Of a DNA stretch of 14,833 bases, positions 1-9,713 are shown piece by piece (the stretch's first letter is position 1; each line of letters begins with the position of its first letter). Source of the stretch: Pyrenochaeta sp. MPI-SDFR-AT-0127 (Eukaryota > Ascomycota > Dothideomycetes > Pleosporales > Cucurbitariaceae). The position numbers were made by a program, and so were the translations under genes. A model generated the notes under the pieces. That model saw nothing but the letters and a program-made list of their open reading frames with translations, did not search any database and was not told where the DNA came from. The stretch lies in NCBI GenBank assembly GCA_020747015.1, contig JAGTJM010000169.1, positions 1 to 14,833 of the forward strand, in the 5' to 3' direction.

Positions 1-900
1 AATCTTAGTAATATAGGTAATCTAGTTATATATTAGATCCTTAGCTTAGCGCCTATACGCCTTATTAAAGGTAAGAAATAGCCTATATTAAGGGGCTATA
101 AGAGGTACGATAAGTATATAGGTATATATAAAGTAATAATCTTATTCTCCTTATAGTAGTTTTAGAAATTAAGTATATTATAACTCTTATAGCTATTAAT
201 AATAAGTAAATAGTAGCTACTAATAGTATACCCCTTTATATATCTATTAAAGTGCATTAACTACTTAAGACTAAACTTATTTATTATCTAGCTATTCTTA
301 GAGACTCTAATTACCTAATCCCTAGGTAGGTTATCCTCCTTATACTAGGTAGAGAGGTAGTACTTACCCTAGAAGATAATAAAGAGTAGGATTACCTACC
401 CTATTACGTTAATACCCTAAATAACTATTTTCTACTCTTAATTACTCTACTAAATAGTCTTTAGCTATCCTTAATAGTTAGTACCTATAACTACTACTCT
501 AGTTAATATTATACCTATTATAAAGCTAGACTTATTAAAATTATAGGTATCTTTATTAAGGATACTATACTTAGCTTTAATATTCTCTACTAACTAAAAC
601 TAGCCTTATATAACCTTAGGATCTTTATAGAAAGCTCTCTTATAGTTATACTTTTAATTAAACTTAACCTTAAGCTCTAGCTAGCGCTTAATAAAGGTTA
701 TAGCCTAGTTCTAGCTAACTAGGTCGCGGTAACGCTAAGCTAGTAAAGAATTAGCTATATCTTTTATAGTAGTAAGCTAGGACAGAAATCCTTACTTATT
801 AAGATTAAGTATATAGCTTATAATTACCTCCTCTTTAGTCTTAAGTAGCTTTATTAAATTAGGAATATAGTCGCATCTTAACGCGGTTCTAGCGCGTTAT
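1..900 (-). pseudogene. RIP-inactivated Fot1-type (Tc1/mariner, pogo clade) DDE transposase, C-terminus cut by window edge
   Basis: On the minus strand, reading through many TAG/TAA codons, the order matches Fot1-family transposases. An N-terminal part contains KEEVIISYILNLN (CENP-B/HTH region, about 790-850). It is followed by YNFNKS (527-545; family NFDETG), DNLPRD (about 330), LLIINSYKSY (about 175-205; family LLIIDGHESH), and KENKIITLYIP then PLNIGYF (80-150; family QPLDVGCF). All three catalytic aspartates are now AAT (Asn) codons, at 534-536, 195-197 and 87-89, each explained by TpG to TpA mutation. The element runs off the left edge, so its 3' TIR is not visible. Function is certainly lost. 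The left limit is the window edge and the right limit is approximate. Confidence 0.85.
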
Positions 901-2285
901 TATCTTAGTATTCTCTCTAGAACTTTATAGATCTTTATAGTATAGGGTATAGAAAGATTTATATCTTATTTAAGAGCTTAAATTTTAAGCTATATTTTTC
1001 GTTTAGTATAGACTAATCTTATATTATTTAGTTAAGATATTATGTAGAGAGTAAAGCTTAGTAAGGGCTTAGTAAAATCTAGCCACTTATCTATACTAGC
1101 GACTCGCCTATAAGGTATATTATAGGTATTAAAGTATAGCTTCTCTTACCTATTCTATAATATATCTCTTATTTAATTAATATACTTATTTTTACTATAA
1201 GATTTTATTATCGCGATATAATTATCTTAGATCTAAGTATATCTAGGTAATATAAATTTCTAGCTTTATTTAGATACTTCTATAGGCTATAGTAAGTTCT
1301 ATATTTTATATATACTTATCTTAATCCTACCTATAATAGTAGCTATAGTATCCTTAATACTAAACTAACTAGTCTATTAGTTAACTTACTAATATATATA
1401 TAACTTCTATATTATTACTAATTTATATATCTAGTAAGATAGTGCTATTATCTATATTAATATTACTAGTTATTACTATTTTAGCTATTCTAGTTACTAT
1501 ATATTTACTTCCTTATTCTCCTTTAATATATTTCCTATAGTTACCCTTATTTATATATATATCTTTAGATATATTATTTAAGTCTATTAAGTAAGACCCT
1601 AAGGAAAGGCTAGGTAGTAGACTAAGATAGAGTACTTTTCTAAGGAGGTTATCTTTAACTAATAGAATTAGGGTATTACTTAATTTAAGAGTTTAAGGCT
1701 AAGTAATATTAGCTACTACTTTAGAGGGCCTATTAGAGGTATAAGCAATATATAGATATAGGTATAGTATTAGAATAGATAGAAGTAGCCTAGTATATAT
1801 TCCTTACGCGAGATAATATTAGTTAAATTAAATATTTCTTCGCGCTATTAACTTAGCCTATCTCTAGATCTACTTCCTTTTAGTATAGGCCTACTTTTTC
1901 TTATTATTAGAGGTATACTTAGCTAGCTAACCCTATACTTTCCCTATTTTAGGGTAGTAAAATAGTATATAGGTTAATAGAATATATCTAGAGATAGGAC
2001 CTATATAAAGTATATATAGCTTTAAGGAATAAAGGCGAATTACTTCTATATAGCTATATTACGAGATATATATACTATCTAAAATAAGTTTAGTTTTATC
2101 TATATTATCCTAAAAGGGCTTAGATTAGTCTACGAAATTTAAAAGGATATTATAAGTAAGTTTACCCTTTTATAATCTAAAATCGCCTTATTTTAATACG
2201 TAATACTATAATAATAAAATAAGATATAAGTATTTAGTATATATTATACTAAAGGGCAGCGTTAATAGTATTTATTTATACATTT
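1..2285. repeat. RIP-saturated AT-rich repeat block
   Basis: This block is made almost entirely of TA, AG, CT and CG steps. Bases 1-252 contain no CpA and no TpG, whereas CpG (GCGC, ACGC) is retained, which is the footprint of CpA-directed repeat-induced point mutation rather than CpG deamination. The composition changes sharply near 2285, where CA and TG become normal. Positions 1 to about 900 hold a Fot1-type transposase on the minus strand (separate entry). From about 900 to 2285 I see no recognisable protein on either strand and no obvious terminal repeat; it is probably the 5' end of that element plus another degraded repeat. Confidence 0.85.
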
Positions 2286-2688
2286 TAGGGTTATTGTAGT
2301 AGCTAATTCAAGTCAGGAATTTAAGTATGGATTAGTAATCCAGCTGTGTGCTGCATGTAAATCTGCGGGCAGGAGTACCCCACACTCCAGACACAACATC
2401 ACCTCAATACAACACTGCTGCTTATCATCATTATCTCACCTTTCATCGTTTTAGCACGTCCAGTGCAACATAAAACCAAACCAAACCAAACCAACCAAAG
2501 CTCCAGCCTTGCATCGTAACCAGTCGAACAGCAGCACGGTTGCGAGAGCTTGTAGCACCTAAGTGCACAGTCATTTACACGAGAACAGACTAAGCGTGGC
2601 TTTCTTACAGCACCGCTATATGCTATACTTGCTTTGGAGCCTCGGAAACAAATAGGCGCTTCTTCTCAATCGCATTCTCGAGCCAACA
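2286..2688 (+). promoter_or_regulatory. Non-RIPed upstream region and likely 5' UTR of the HET gene
   Basis: Normal-composition DNA begins here, right after the RIPed repeat. It contains a perfect 15-bp palindrome (2328-2342), a C/A-rich and CT-rich stretch typical of fungal leaders (about 2390-2500), and a weak TATA-like string near 2616-2622. I see no reading frame of note. Its role as promoter and leader is inferred only from its position ahead of the first plausible start codon at 2689. Confidence 0.35.
2474..2499 (+). repeat. Short AACCA pentanucleotide repeat
   Basis: About four to five copies of AACCA, the last one imperfect, lie upstream of the HET gene. Such CA-rich low-complexity tracts are common in fungal leaders. 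The presence of many intact CpA steps shows this stretch has escaped RIP. Confidence 0.7.
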
Positions 2689-4833
2689 ATGTCGATTAGA
2701 CACCACTTACACCAATGGGACAGACCCTTTCCTTCTATGCGCAAAACCTGGTAGGTACATAGAGTTTACGTTCGTTGAATAATATTGATATCTACATAGG
2801 TCCACCCTCAAAGAGAAGCATCGAGATTTAGGGGTCAGTGAAACCTACATTGAGTATCGATACCTGCGCGGCATTAATCCACGTGGTCATATGCTGTATG
2901 AAATCGCTTGTAAATTCTGTTTGCCTGAATATGGGTTTCCTCGTGGATATAAAGGGGCTAAGATTGAAATCTCGAAGTCGATCACAGATTGTCTATTTTG
3001 TGGTATCATTCGTCAGTGCGGCAAGCATTTCATGGACAGCAACGTTTCCATCACCCATTGCGCAGTCTACTACGGGCCGAAAGATCTTGATGTGCAGCTC
3101 TGCTTCGTCAGCAACGACAAGTTTCAGTGCGAAGAGAGACATGTACAATTGTACTCAGACGGTTCTGTCATCCTTAAGATCTCCTGGTGAATCTACTAAC
3201 GAGTGGCACAGAACCCCAAAATCTGCACAATCCTTTCCAACCTCGCGATGTCTGTCTGTATCCTAGATCGATTAGCTCAACTAGCAAGATGACAGGCTGG
3301 ATCAGGGAATGTGTTGAATCCCATAAGGAGTGTGCTCTCACAGAGCAGAAGTTTATTCCGACCCGTTTAATCCAATTGAATGCAACGGACAGTCACAACA
3401 CTCGCCTTGCCTCTCCTGCGACCCCCGTACGATATGCTGCGCTCAGTTATTGTTGGGGATCCAGCGCGCAGTCCAAGACAACCAAAGCGAACGTGTCTGC
3501 TCGACGTACACATTTGGACACCTCTCTCCTCCCACAGACACTTCAAGATGCGCTGTTCATAGCTGCAAAACTCGGGTTGAGGTATATCTGGATTGATGCC
3601 GTCTGCATCATACAAGATGACGCAGATGCCTGGGCGACAGAGGCGGCTGCTATGGCCGACGTGTATTCCAATGCACATATTGTGCTGGTCGCAACGGCAG
3701 CAGACGACTGTAGTCAAGGGTTTCTCTGGCCACGGAAACAGCCTTTGGTCATCCAGTGTGCGCCAGACAGTAAGAGCACGTTCAACGTATCTGCGAGATA
3801 CAACAACAGTCACGATTGCACCTTACGCAACGACAATGCAAATTATCCACTGTTCAAAAGAGGTTGGTGCATGCAGGAAAGATTCGTGGCTCGCAGAACC
3901 ATCCATTTCCTCGCCGATGAGCTTCGATTCGAGTGTCGATCCACACGAATCTGCGAGTGCAACTCCAGCACTGGAGAAGCAGATTGGTACAAGGCTGAAA
4001 GTGACTCTTATCGAAGAATCACAGCTTTACAGAAACCTAAAGAGATATCCGACATAGCATTTGGTACACTGTGGAATGGTGTTGTCCACGGGTACAGTGG
4101 CAAGCAGTTCACGCACGATAATGATGTTCTACCGGCGCTTTCGGGCATTGCGCGCAGGCTAGAGTGCTTAAAGCCAGGTACATATCTCGCAGGTCTCTGG
4201 GAAAGAGGTCTTGTAATGCAGCTCGCTTGGTATTGTTCCGAAGGCGCAACGGAACCTAGAGACTTCGACTCTTGGCAGGGTTCTACACTCCCCCGGCCCA
4301 CCTTCTCGTGGATGTCAAGTTCCAAGCCAGTCAGTTTCCCACAGCATCACATCAAGGGTGTCAGTGACGCGGTAGGCAAGATGTCCAAGATATCGCCGTC
4401 ATGTAAATTGCTTTCTTCGAACGTCAGGCTCCTCAGCACCGATACCTATGGACGAATTTCTGACGCATCCATCTGTCTCAGGGGCCCGCTGGCTTCTGGA
4501 CCGGACGTATTCGCACGACTCACAAAGGACTATTTGCGTAATGATCCGGCCTACGGGCACGCCCAAGTCCATCTTGATGCAGGACTGCATTTTGTATCAT
4601 CTGGCAAAAGAATAGATCAAGAGCTTTACGAACATCTGAAGTCGGCAATGGACTGCGACTCTGTCGTTTGCTTGGAACTATATCGGTACAAATTCGTCGA
4701 CCACCACCATGCCGATTTTCTTGTGTTGCGACGTACGATCTACGACAACGCTTATGTAAGAATCGGCGTTATCCTACATCAATGGTGGGCCTCTTTCAAA
4801 ACTTCGTATGGACAATCGGTTACTATCGTTTAG
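2689..4833 (+). CDS. HET-domain (heterokaryon incompatibility) protein, probably three exons
   Basis: Proposed join(2689..2750, 2800..3161, 3212..4833), 681 codons plus stop. The main exon carries the HET domain: PTRLIQLN (from 3358), RYAALSYCWG (3430-3459), WIDAVCIIQDD (3589-3621; usual form WIDSLCIIQDD), EAAAMADVYSNA, GFLW, then KRGWCMQERF (3859-3888). The C-terminus RIGVILHQWW...SVTIV has the usual HET-protein ending, so the stop looks natural. HET proteins act in non-self recognition and cell death in filamentous fungi; the partner here is unknown. Exon 2 has the family's Cys-rich start (MLYEIACKFC, CLFCGII). Intron 1 (2751-2799, GTAGGT...TAG) joins in frame with an ATG in excellent context (CCAACAATGTC). 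Intron 2 (3162-3211) has a good branch site (ACTAAC) and CAG acceptor but a weak donor (GTTCTG). Alternatives are a start at ATG 2891 (630 aa) or a frameshift near 3160-3190. There is no ATG at 3187, only GTG. The domain call is secure; exon ends are less so. Confidence 0.8.
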
Positions 4834-4877
4834 CTATGGAAATCGGCAGCGCTGGCGATACGCTGCACCCGGCGTTA
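4834..4877. other. Remaining 44 bp of HET 3' flank before the transposon
   Basis: Only 44 bases separate the HET stop codon from the left terminal inverted repeat. No polyadenylation signal is evident, so any 3' UTR of the HET gene would have to extend into the transposon. Confidence 0.6.
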
Positions 4878-4906
4878 AGTTTCCGAACACCCCCTGGTTT
4901 CCAACA
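4878..4906 (+). repeat. Left terminal inverted repeat of pogo-like element
   Basis: Twenty-nine bases that pair with 6745-6772 with a single one-base indel (CCGAACACC against CCGACACC). It sits directly after the TA at 4876-4877. Confidence 0.88.
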
Positions 4907-5029
4907 GCCCTGAAACCGCGCACCCCCACCACGTACCACGAACGAATATACGTTCTTAAAACTTTAATTCTTCGTCGATTTAATTTTTTTTTATATTATT
5001 TTCTCTATCTTTAAATAGCTAGATATATA

Positions 5030-6642
5030 GAGGGCGACGTCTAAAGTGTACTTATAGACATTAAATCTAGGGTCGCTTTAGTAACTGCTACTAGTTAGTA
5101 TAGGATACTACGGAATACTCTTTATAGCCACTTTAATAGTACCTAACTATACTAGTATACCTATAATAATAAATAGTAGCTTATAGCTATTTAAGAAGAA
5201 TATCTTAAGTACTAGATTATCTAGTAGGAGGCCCTTAGTTATGCGCTAACGCACGCGTAAGTATAAGCTATTACTACTAGCGTGCTTAAGCGAGAAGATA
5301 ACTATAGGAAACTAGGGAGGAAGTAGACTAACTATTTTATAGAGCGCTATACAGCTATTAAGATAAAGTTAGGCCACTGCACTAACTAAGAATATATAAA
5401 TTCGGCTACTCTAGATAATATTAGGCACTTATTTAACTTATATAATACCGTAAGCTAGATTCCCTCCGATAGAGGTATAATACCGATAAGGGCGGTATTA
5501 TAGAGGGCTAGGGTATTAACGGGCTTATTATCGGCTCCTTATAGGAGAATCCTAACTCTATACTAGTTAAGATAATAAATACCCGTAGGTAGACCTCTAT
5601 AGTAGAGTGTATCTCTACGCTTAGCGTTACTCTAGACCTCCTTATTATTCTTAAGGCTAGGAGTATCTAGGAGTAGTAGTTTAAGTACGAGTTTTTAGCT
5701 TAATATCCTAGCTAGTATATTACCTTCTTAGAAAATAGATAGACGAGTAATAAAATCGCTATTAAGTAGCTAGAGAAGGTATTCTTACCCTAGACTAAGC
5801 CTAATAATCTATCTAAGGCACGGTTACTTATTATTAACGGCTATAGTAGTTATACCTTAGACGAATTTATTACGATGTATTACCTAAATAATATTTACCT
5901 ACTCTTTTTACCTACCTATACTTTATATATACTCTAGCCTTTAGATCTTAGTTATTTCTTAAGTCTAAAGGCAGCGTATTAGCGGTTCGTTAGCGAGTAT
6001 ATAGCTCTAATAGATAGAATAAAGCTTAGGAAGGCTAGGTCTCTCGAATTTTATATAGAAGCGTATAAAATTGGTCTTTAAGAGTAGTATATACGAGCTA
6101 AGTAGAAGATAATAGGGCTATACCCTAAGAACGTTAGTAAACCCTTAGGTTCTCCTTAGGTTGTAGTGCGCTAATAGCCGTTAATACCATCCTCTATTAC
6201 TAAGGATATTACGACGCCAAAACGCGGCGGCGATATTAAGAAGCTATTTTCTAGGAAGAGTAGTTCTCTAGCTATATAATAATATATTTATCTTACTACT
6301 ACGGCGTTAGACCGTATCGTAATTAAAATCACTATAAAAGATTATAAGATTGTATCCTTGCGCGAGTAGGTTAAATAAGTAAATCTACTAAAATATTATA
6401 AAATTATAACTAATCTAAACTATCGTTTTGCAAATCTTATAGAAGTTCTCTCATAGGCTAACTAGGAGCCCTCTTAACGTGTTTATAAGGTGAGAAGCAC
6501 AGCGCAGGAGGTTAGTATTGTAGAGGAAAGTAGATCTAAGGAGGAAGCGGAGTAGCTATTAGTTCGACGTACGGCACGGAATCGACAACCAATGCGACGT
6601 TATCTTGACTATAATCTAAGTGTAAACGAACAAAACGATTAA
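5030..6642 (+). pseudogene. RIP-inactivated pogo-like DDD transposase
   Basis: Reading through many TAG/TAA codons gives the whole family order. An N-terminal psq/HTH region and KLGRKQTNYFIERY-like CENP-B helix come first (about 5300-5345), then NTDKGG (first Asp intact, about 5475), NSILVKIINT, and KVFLP. Next come LLIINGYSSYTLDEF (5829-5873) and NNIYLLFLP, then a stop at the Gln of QPLD followed by PLDLSYF (about 5938-5960), LEFYIEAYKIGL, and GLYPKNVSKPLGSP (6118-6160). The second catalytic Asp is now AAC (Asn); the third is retained. A one-base frame change occurs near 5470. The C-terminal tail is nearly undamaged: RRTARNRQPMRRYLDYN then TAA at 6640-6642. About 535 residues, the usual length. 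The start is approximate because RIP has erased the likely ATG. It cannot be active. Confidence 0.85.
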
Positions 6643-6744
6643 ATACTTCGAATGCAATTCGTTCTGTGGCTTTAGAGAATTTTTTGACGAAGTAGTGGAC
6701 GTTTTCGCAGCCCGGGGTGGTGGTGGCGGCCAAACTTTGCGGGG

Positions 6745-6772
6745 TGTTGGAAACCAGGGGGTGTCGGAAACT
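6745..6772 (-). repeat. Right terminal inverted repeat of pogo-like element
   Basis: Mirror of 4878-4906, 28 bases, followed by A that completes a TA with the last repeat base (6772-6773). It marks the right end of the transposon. Confidence 0.88.
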
Positions 6773-7481
6773 AGGGTGCCCGACTTACTGCCTCTATAAG
6801 GGCAAAACAGGTGCAGAGCAAGTTCGCACGTTATTGCGACATCGTGCACTGTCTTAATTAGGTCAAAATAGAGTTTTCGATTTTGGTTCTCCTTAATTGG
6901 GGCAACCGGTTTAACCAGTTGCCCCCGTGCGGGCGCTAAATATCCTCGAGGCAAAGCTGACAATCGACTGGATGTTTTTGCAGCATGCAGAAAGAGGGCT
7001 GTGCAGGGAGGCGAAGGCAAACGCCGCACTCAGCTGTACATTATGCACCATTCGTCTTGCATGCAAATTGTCCTGTCCCCCACCATGCAAAGATAACGCT
7101 GTGTAATCACCTTCGAATCTGGATGGGCCATACCGCGGTAAGACGAAATTGTGCATACCCTCTGAGCGACACATCCTTGATCCCATGGATACTCGTTCTG
7201 CTGCGTCACCGACTCGGCATTGTGGCTTGAGATGTGTCATTGTGCCATTGGACGACTATGTAAAGTTACTGTTGTCCAGCATGTGCCAAGCATATGCAAT
7301 GGACATATTTACAGGCGTTGAGTATTTTCAACGAAGCTAAGAGCAAGAGTCTCATTCAGGAATTCATGTACTACCCCAAGACGGATCAGTGTTCCTCGCT
7401 ACATCCTCAGTGGTTAAACCTTCGAGAGGTCCCAACCCAGTATTATCCTTCCGCGACTCTAATACCTATCGAAGGAGGAAT
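6773..7481. other. Gene-free non-RIPed stretch between transposon and small gene
   Basis: Composition is normal (CpA and TpG frequent). It contains the 27-bp hairpin at 6899-6925 and one arm of the 16-bp inverted repeat. Short open frames exist on both strands (for example 6911-7240 minus), but their translations have no recognisable motifs. Part of it, from about 7250, is probably the leader of the gene at 7482. Confidence 0.5.
6899..6925. repeat. 27-bp inverted repeat (hairpin-capable)
   Basis: GGGGCAAC (6899-6906) pairs perfectly with GTTGCCCC (6918-6925), and the centre contains GGTTTAACC, itself a palindrome, so the whole unit is nearly fully self-complementary. It lies immediately next to, and overlaps by one base, the left arm of the 16-bp inverted repeat at 6925-6940. 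Its role is unknown. Confidence 0.75.
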
Positions 7482-8653
7482 ATGACTTCATTTGAATCTA
7501 CCAATGGAACATTGAACTGGTTCTCCAAATTCAACAAGTTCGCGTTCGATCCAAATAGCGGCCTCAAGAGCAATTTTGAACGACTCGCAGCTCACCGTAA
7601 TTGGGGGCACAAGTTGAAGCGCAAGCGGTGGACTGAATGTCAGACCGCTTGCTTCGATGCTCTTTATGGAGGAGATGCCGACAAGAACAAGTTAGAGAAA
7701 TGGCAAGAGTTGTGTCATGAAGTCCATATTACGAACCCCCCTGAAACCATCAGTGGCTGCAAGGAGGTACGTGTATGCTTGTTTGGGGACATTGGATACT
7801 GATGTTGGATAGGTACTGGGAAGCCGTAAGATGTTAGTCAACATTGTGAATTTGATTGACCACCGTCTCATCGGCGTGCCAGTCATCCGCTTCAAGAGTT
7901 ACCGTGCTTTCCACGACTATACAACCAACGGTCGCACGTATCCGCTCAAAAAGGCAAAAGAAGAAGGATTCATCAAAGCATTACTGCGGAAGCTTTAGAG
8001 TGATCATGACAGACATCTATGCAGTTGTTCGTGCTAGTTCTGAGTGGATTAAAATGTATGTATGGCGATGACTCGACCACTAGACCCTCGGGTGACCGTC
8101 TAGCCTCAATGCCAATCTACTAGTATCCTCCCATGTGCTCCCCGGTCTACTTATAATCCGCGATAAAGAGTAATGCTTGGAGCCGGAAGCAAAAGCAGAC
8201 CGCGTTGTGTTAGCGACGGGGAGTTGGCGCAGATGGGGGTCATAATCTGCTTCGAGATTATTGGCTAGTATTGCAGCAGCATTACCAACCCTAACCTAAG
8301 CAGAGTCTAGTCCAGTAGCACAGCAGACATCTTGACCGTGTCTCTGTAGCGATATATCCGTGAAGGTATAAAGGTGTAGATTTAGGGAGGTGTATATCAA
8401 GGTAAGACGTGTAATGTGATGATTTGGAAGTAGTTGTGTCCACATACCACATGTATTCTACATTTGCTTGCTGGGGTGTAGAGACTATGGTTCACTACTA
8501 TCGAATGCTACATCTTCACGCTCATAGAGGCACTGACTTCGGGTGTCCTGCTCGTTAGACCTACGACCTCCCTCTATTGCTCTCCATCTGATGCTTCGAA
8601 TAAACGTACTTAATTTCTTTGCTTTCCTACTCAAAAGTTTAGCGCCCGCACGG
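6925..8653. repeat. Perfect 16-bp inverted repeat flanking the small gene
   Basis: CCGTGCGGGCGCTAAA at 6925-6940 is the exact reverse complement of 8638-8653. Inside the arms there is weak further similarity (TCGAGGCAAAG against TTGAGTAGGAAAG). The bases just outside do not match, so no target-site duplication is evident. The arms enclose about 1.7 kb that includes the gene at 7482-7998. This could be an unrecognised TIR element or a pair of shared motifs; a chance perfect GC-rich 16-mer pair is unlikely. Confidence 0.6.
7482..7998 (+). CDS. Small uncharacterised fungal protein (about 156 aa, two exons)
   Basis: Proposed join(7482..7766, 7813..7998). The intron 7767-7812 (46 nt) has donor GTACGT, a branch-like TACTGAT and acceptor ATAG, and is phase 0. 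The protein reads SKFNKFAFDPNSGLKSNFERL, then NWGHKLKRKRW, CFDALYGG, EKWQELCHEVHI, PPETISGCKE and, after splicing, VNIVNLIDHR, PVIRFKSYRAFHDYT, GRTYPLKKAKEEG, FIKALLRKL, stop. This pattern (F-x-F-x-P, NWG, YG, L-x-x-WQ-x-LC, NIVNLIDHR, FP/YPL...AK...ALLR) matches, from memory, an orphan ascomycete family of small lineage-specific proteins with no known function. It has no signal peptide or membrane segment and is rich in Lys and Arg. ATG 7482 starts the conserved part; an in-frame upstream ATG at 7389 would add 31 residues. It is not RIPed and looks intact. Confidence 0.72.
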
Positions 8654-8760
8654 ACAGTGAGTGCATTTGTTTACTTTTTCAAAGTTAATTTGTTTACCCT
8701 TTTCGGGCTTAGATCTAGATGCAACTTTAGTAGTACATGCGTAGAGTAATTTTTAAAAGT
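7999..8760. other. Gene-free non-RIPed stretch
   Basis: Normal-composition DNA downstream of the small gene. No open frame here has recognisable content; the longest, near 8543, starts with GTG and is a hydrophobic low-information frame. It holds the right arm of the 16-bp inverted repeat (8638-8653). Composition shifts to RIP type near 8760. Confidence 0.6.
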
Positions 8761-9713
8761 TTGGCTAATTAGTAAAAAGGCTATAGGTGTGGTTATAGAG
8801 TTATATAAGGATAGAGTTTTAGTATTAGTACTGGCGTAACGCAGATAAACCGCGCCAGCTAAACGCTTATCTATTAAGAGCGCTAAGAGTATAGTATATA
8901 CTTAAGGACGTTACAGACTATATATATATCTTAATATATTATTTAGTTTAATCTCCTTAAATAGACTACTACTATATTCGCCTTTAGTAGAGTCTATTTA
9001 TAATAGACCTAAATTACTTATCCTTATTTTATAAAGTATTTCTATCTTTAGTAATATACCTATATATACTTCTTTTCTAGTTAGTATACTACTAAAACGC
9101 GAGTAAGTAGGCCTAGTCCTTACCTAGTTCTAATAATCTAGAATAATCGCCGCTTAAATTAGGAGTTAGAATGCGTTACTTAGATATACTACTAAAGTAC
9201 TAAATATTAATTTAAAGACTATTAATAACCGCGCTTTCCCTTATCTTTTAAAAAGCTATTCCTTTATTATTATATTCTATAATATACCTATAGCTAATAC
9301 CTTACTTATATTAGTATTACGCCTTAGTAATAGAGTTAATAGATAGACCTTATAGAAGGTACTATTGACTAGTATTACCTAAATAATTATTAATACTCCT
9401 ACTAATATCTATCCTATATTTAGGTCTAAATTAGCCTCTATTAAATATTAGTACCTAGCTATATATCTATAATATAAAGGGGACGTATAAAGTTAACGCT
9501 AATACTCTTTATCTTACTTAACTACCTAGTTAATCTAGAAATTTAGCTTATTATATTTATAATATCCTCTATACTAAGATTCCCTCTTTTAATACTATTA
9601 GTATTATATATTACTTTCCTAGCTATTAATATTAGCCTATTATTATATAGTCTCTTAGGAAGAATATAAGCTATATTTTTTTATTTAAGTTCGCTTTCTA
9701 GTAATATAAACTA

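Larger units (their letters stand above)
4878..6772 (+). mobile_element. Complete pogo/Fot1-like DNA transposon (about 1.9 kb), RIPed interior
   Basis: The ends are a matched inverted repeat: the left arm 4878-4906 begins AGTTTCCGAACACCCCCTGG, and the right arm 6745-6772 read inward begins AGTTTCCGACACCCCCTGG, both continuing TTTCCAACA. Weaker similarity goes on for another 25 bp or so. A TA dinucleotide lies at both edges (4876-4877 and 6772-6773, within one base), consistent with Tc1/mariner TA target duplication. A length of about 1895 bp and a single plus-strand transposase fit Fot1/pogo elements. The interior (about 4980-6480) is RIP-saturated, but both ends, including the last 50 or so codons of the transposase, keep normal CpA/TpG content. 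Confidence 0.88.

Noticed and set aside
2838..3266. 142-codon open frame on the plus strand
   Set aside because: It starts at GTG, has low-information Ser-rich content and overlaps the HET exon in another frame; it is a shadow.
3367..3813. 148-codon antisense frame opposite the HET domain
   Set aside because: It is the complement of a strongly conserved HET domain and has no motif of its own.
6911..7240. 109-codon minus-strand frame (and an overlapping plus-strand frame at 6985-7230)
   Set aside because: No recognisable family, no splice context, and ordinary length for chance in non-RIPed DNA.
8065..8100. tRNA-like A-box/B-box strings on the minus strand (GGTCTAGTGGTCGAGTC)
   Set aside because: No acceptor stem, anticodon arm or properly spaced T-arm could be folded around it.
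8599..8604. AATAAA as polyadenylation signal of the small gene
   Set aside because: It lies about 600 bp past the stop codon, too far to assign without transcript data.
8543..8749. Hydrophobic 68-codon plus-strand frame
   Set aside because: GTG start, crosses the RIP boundary and the inverted-repeat arm, and shows no support as a gene.
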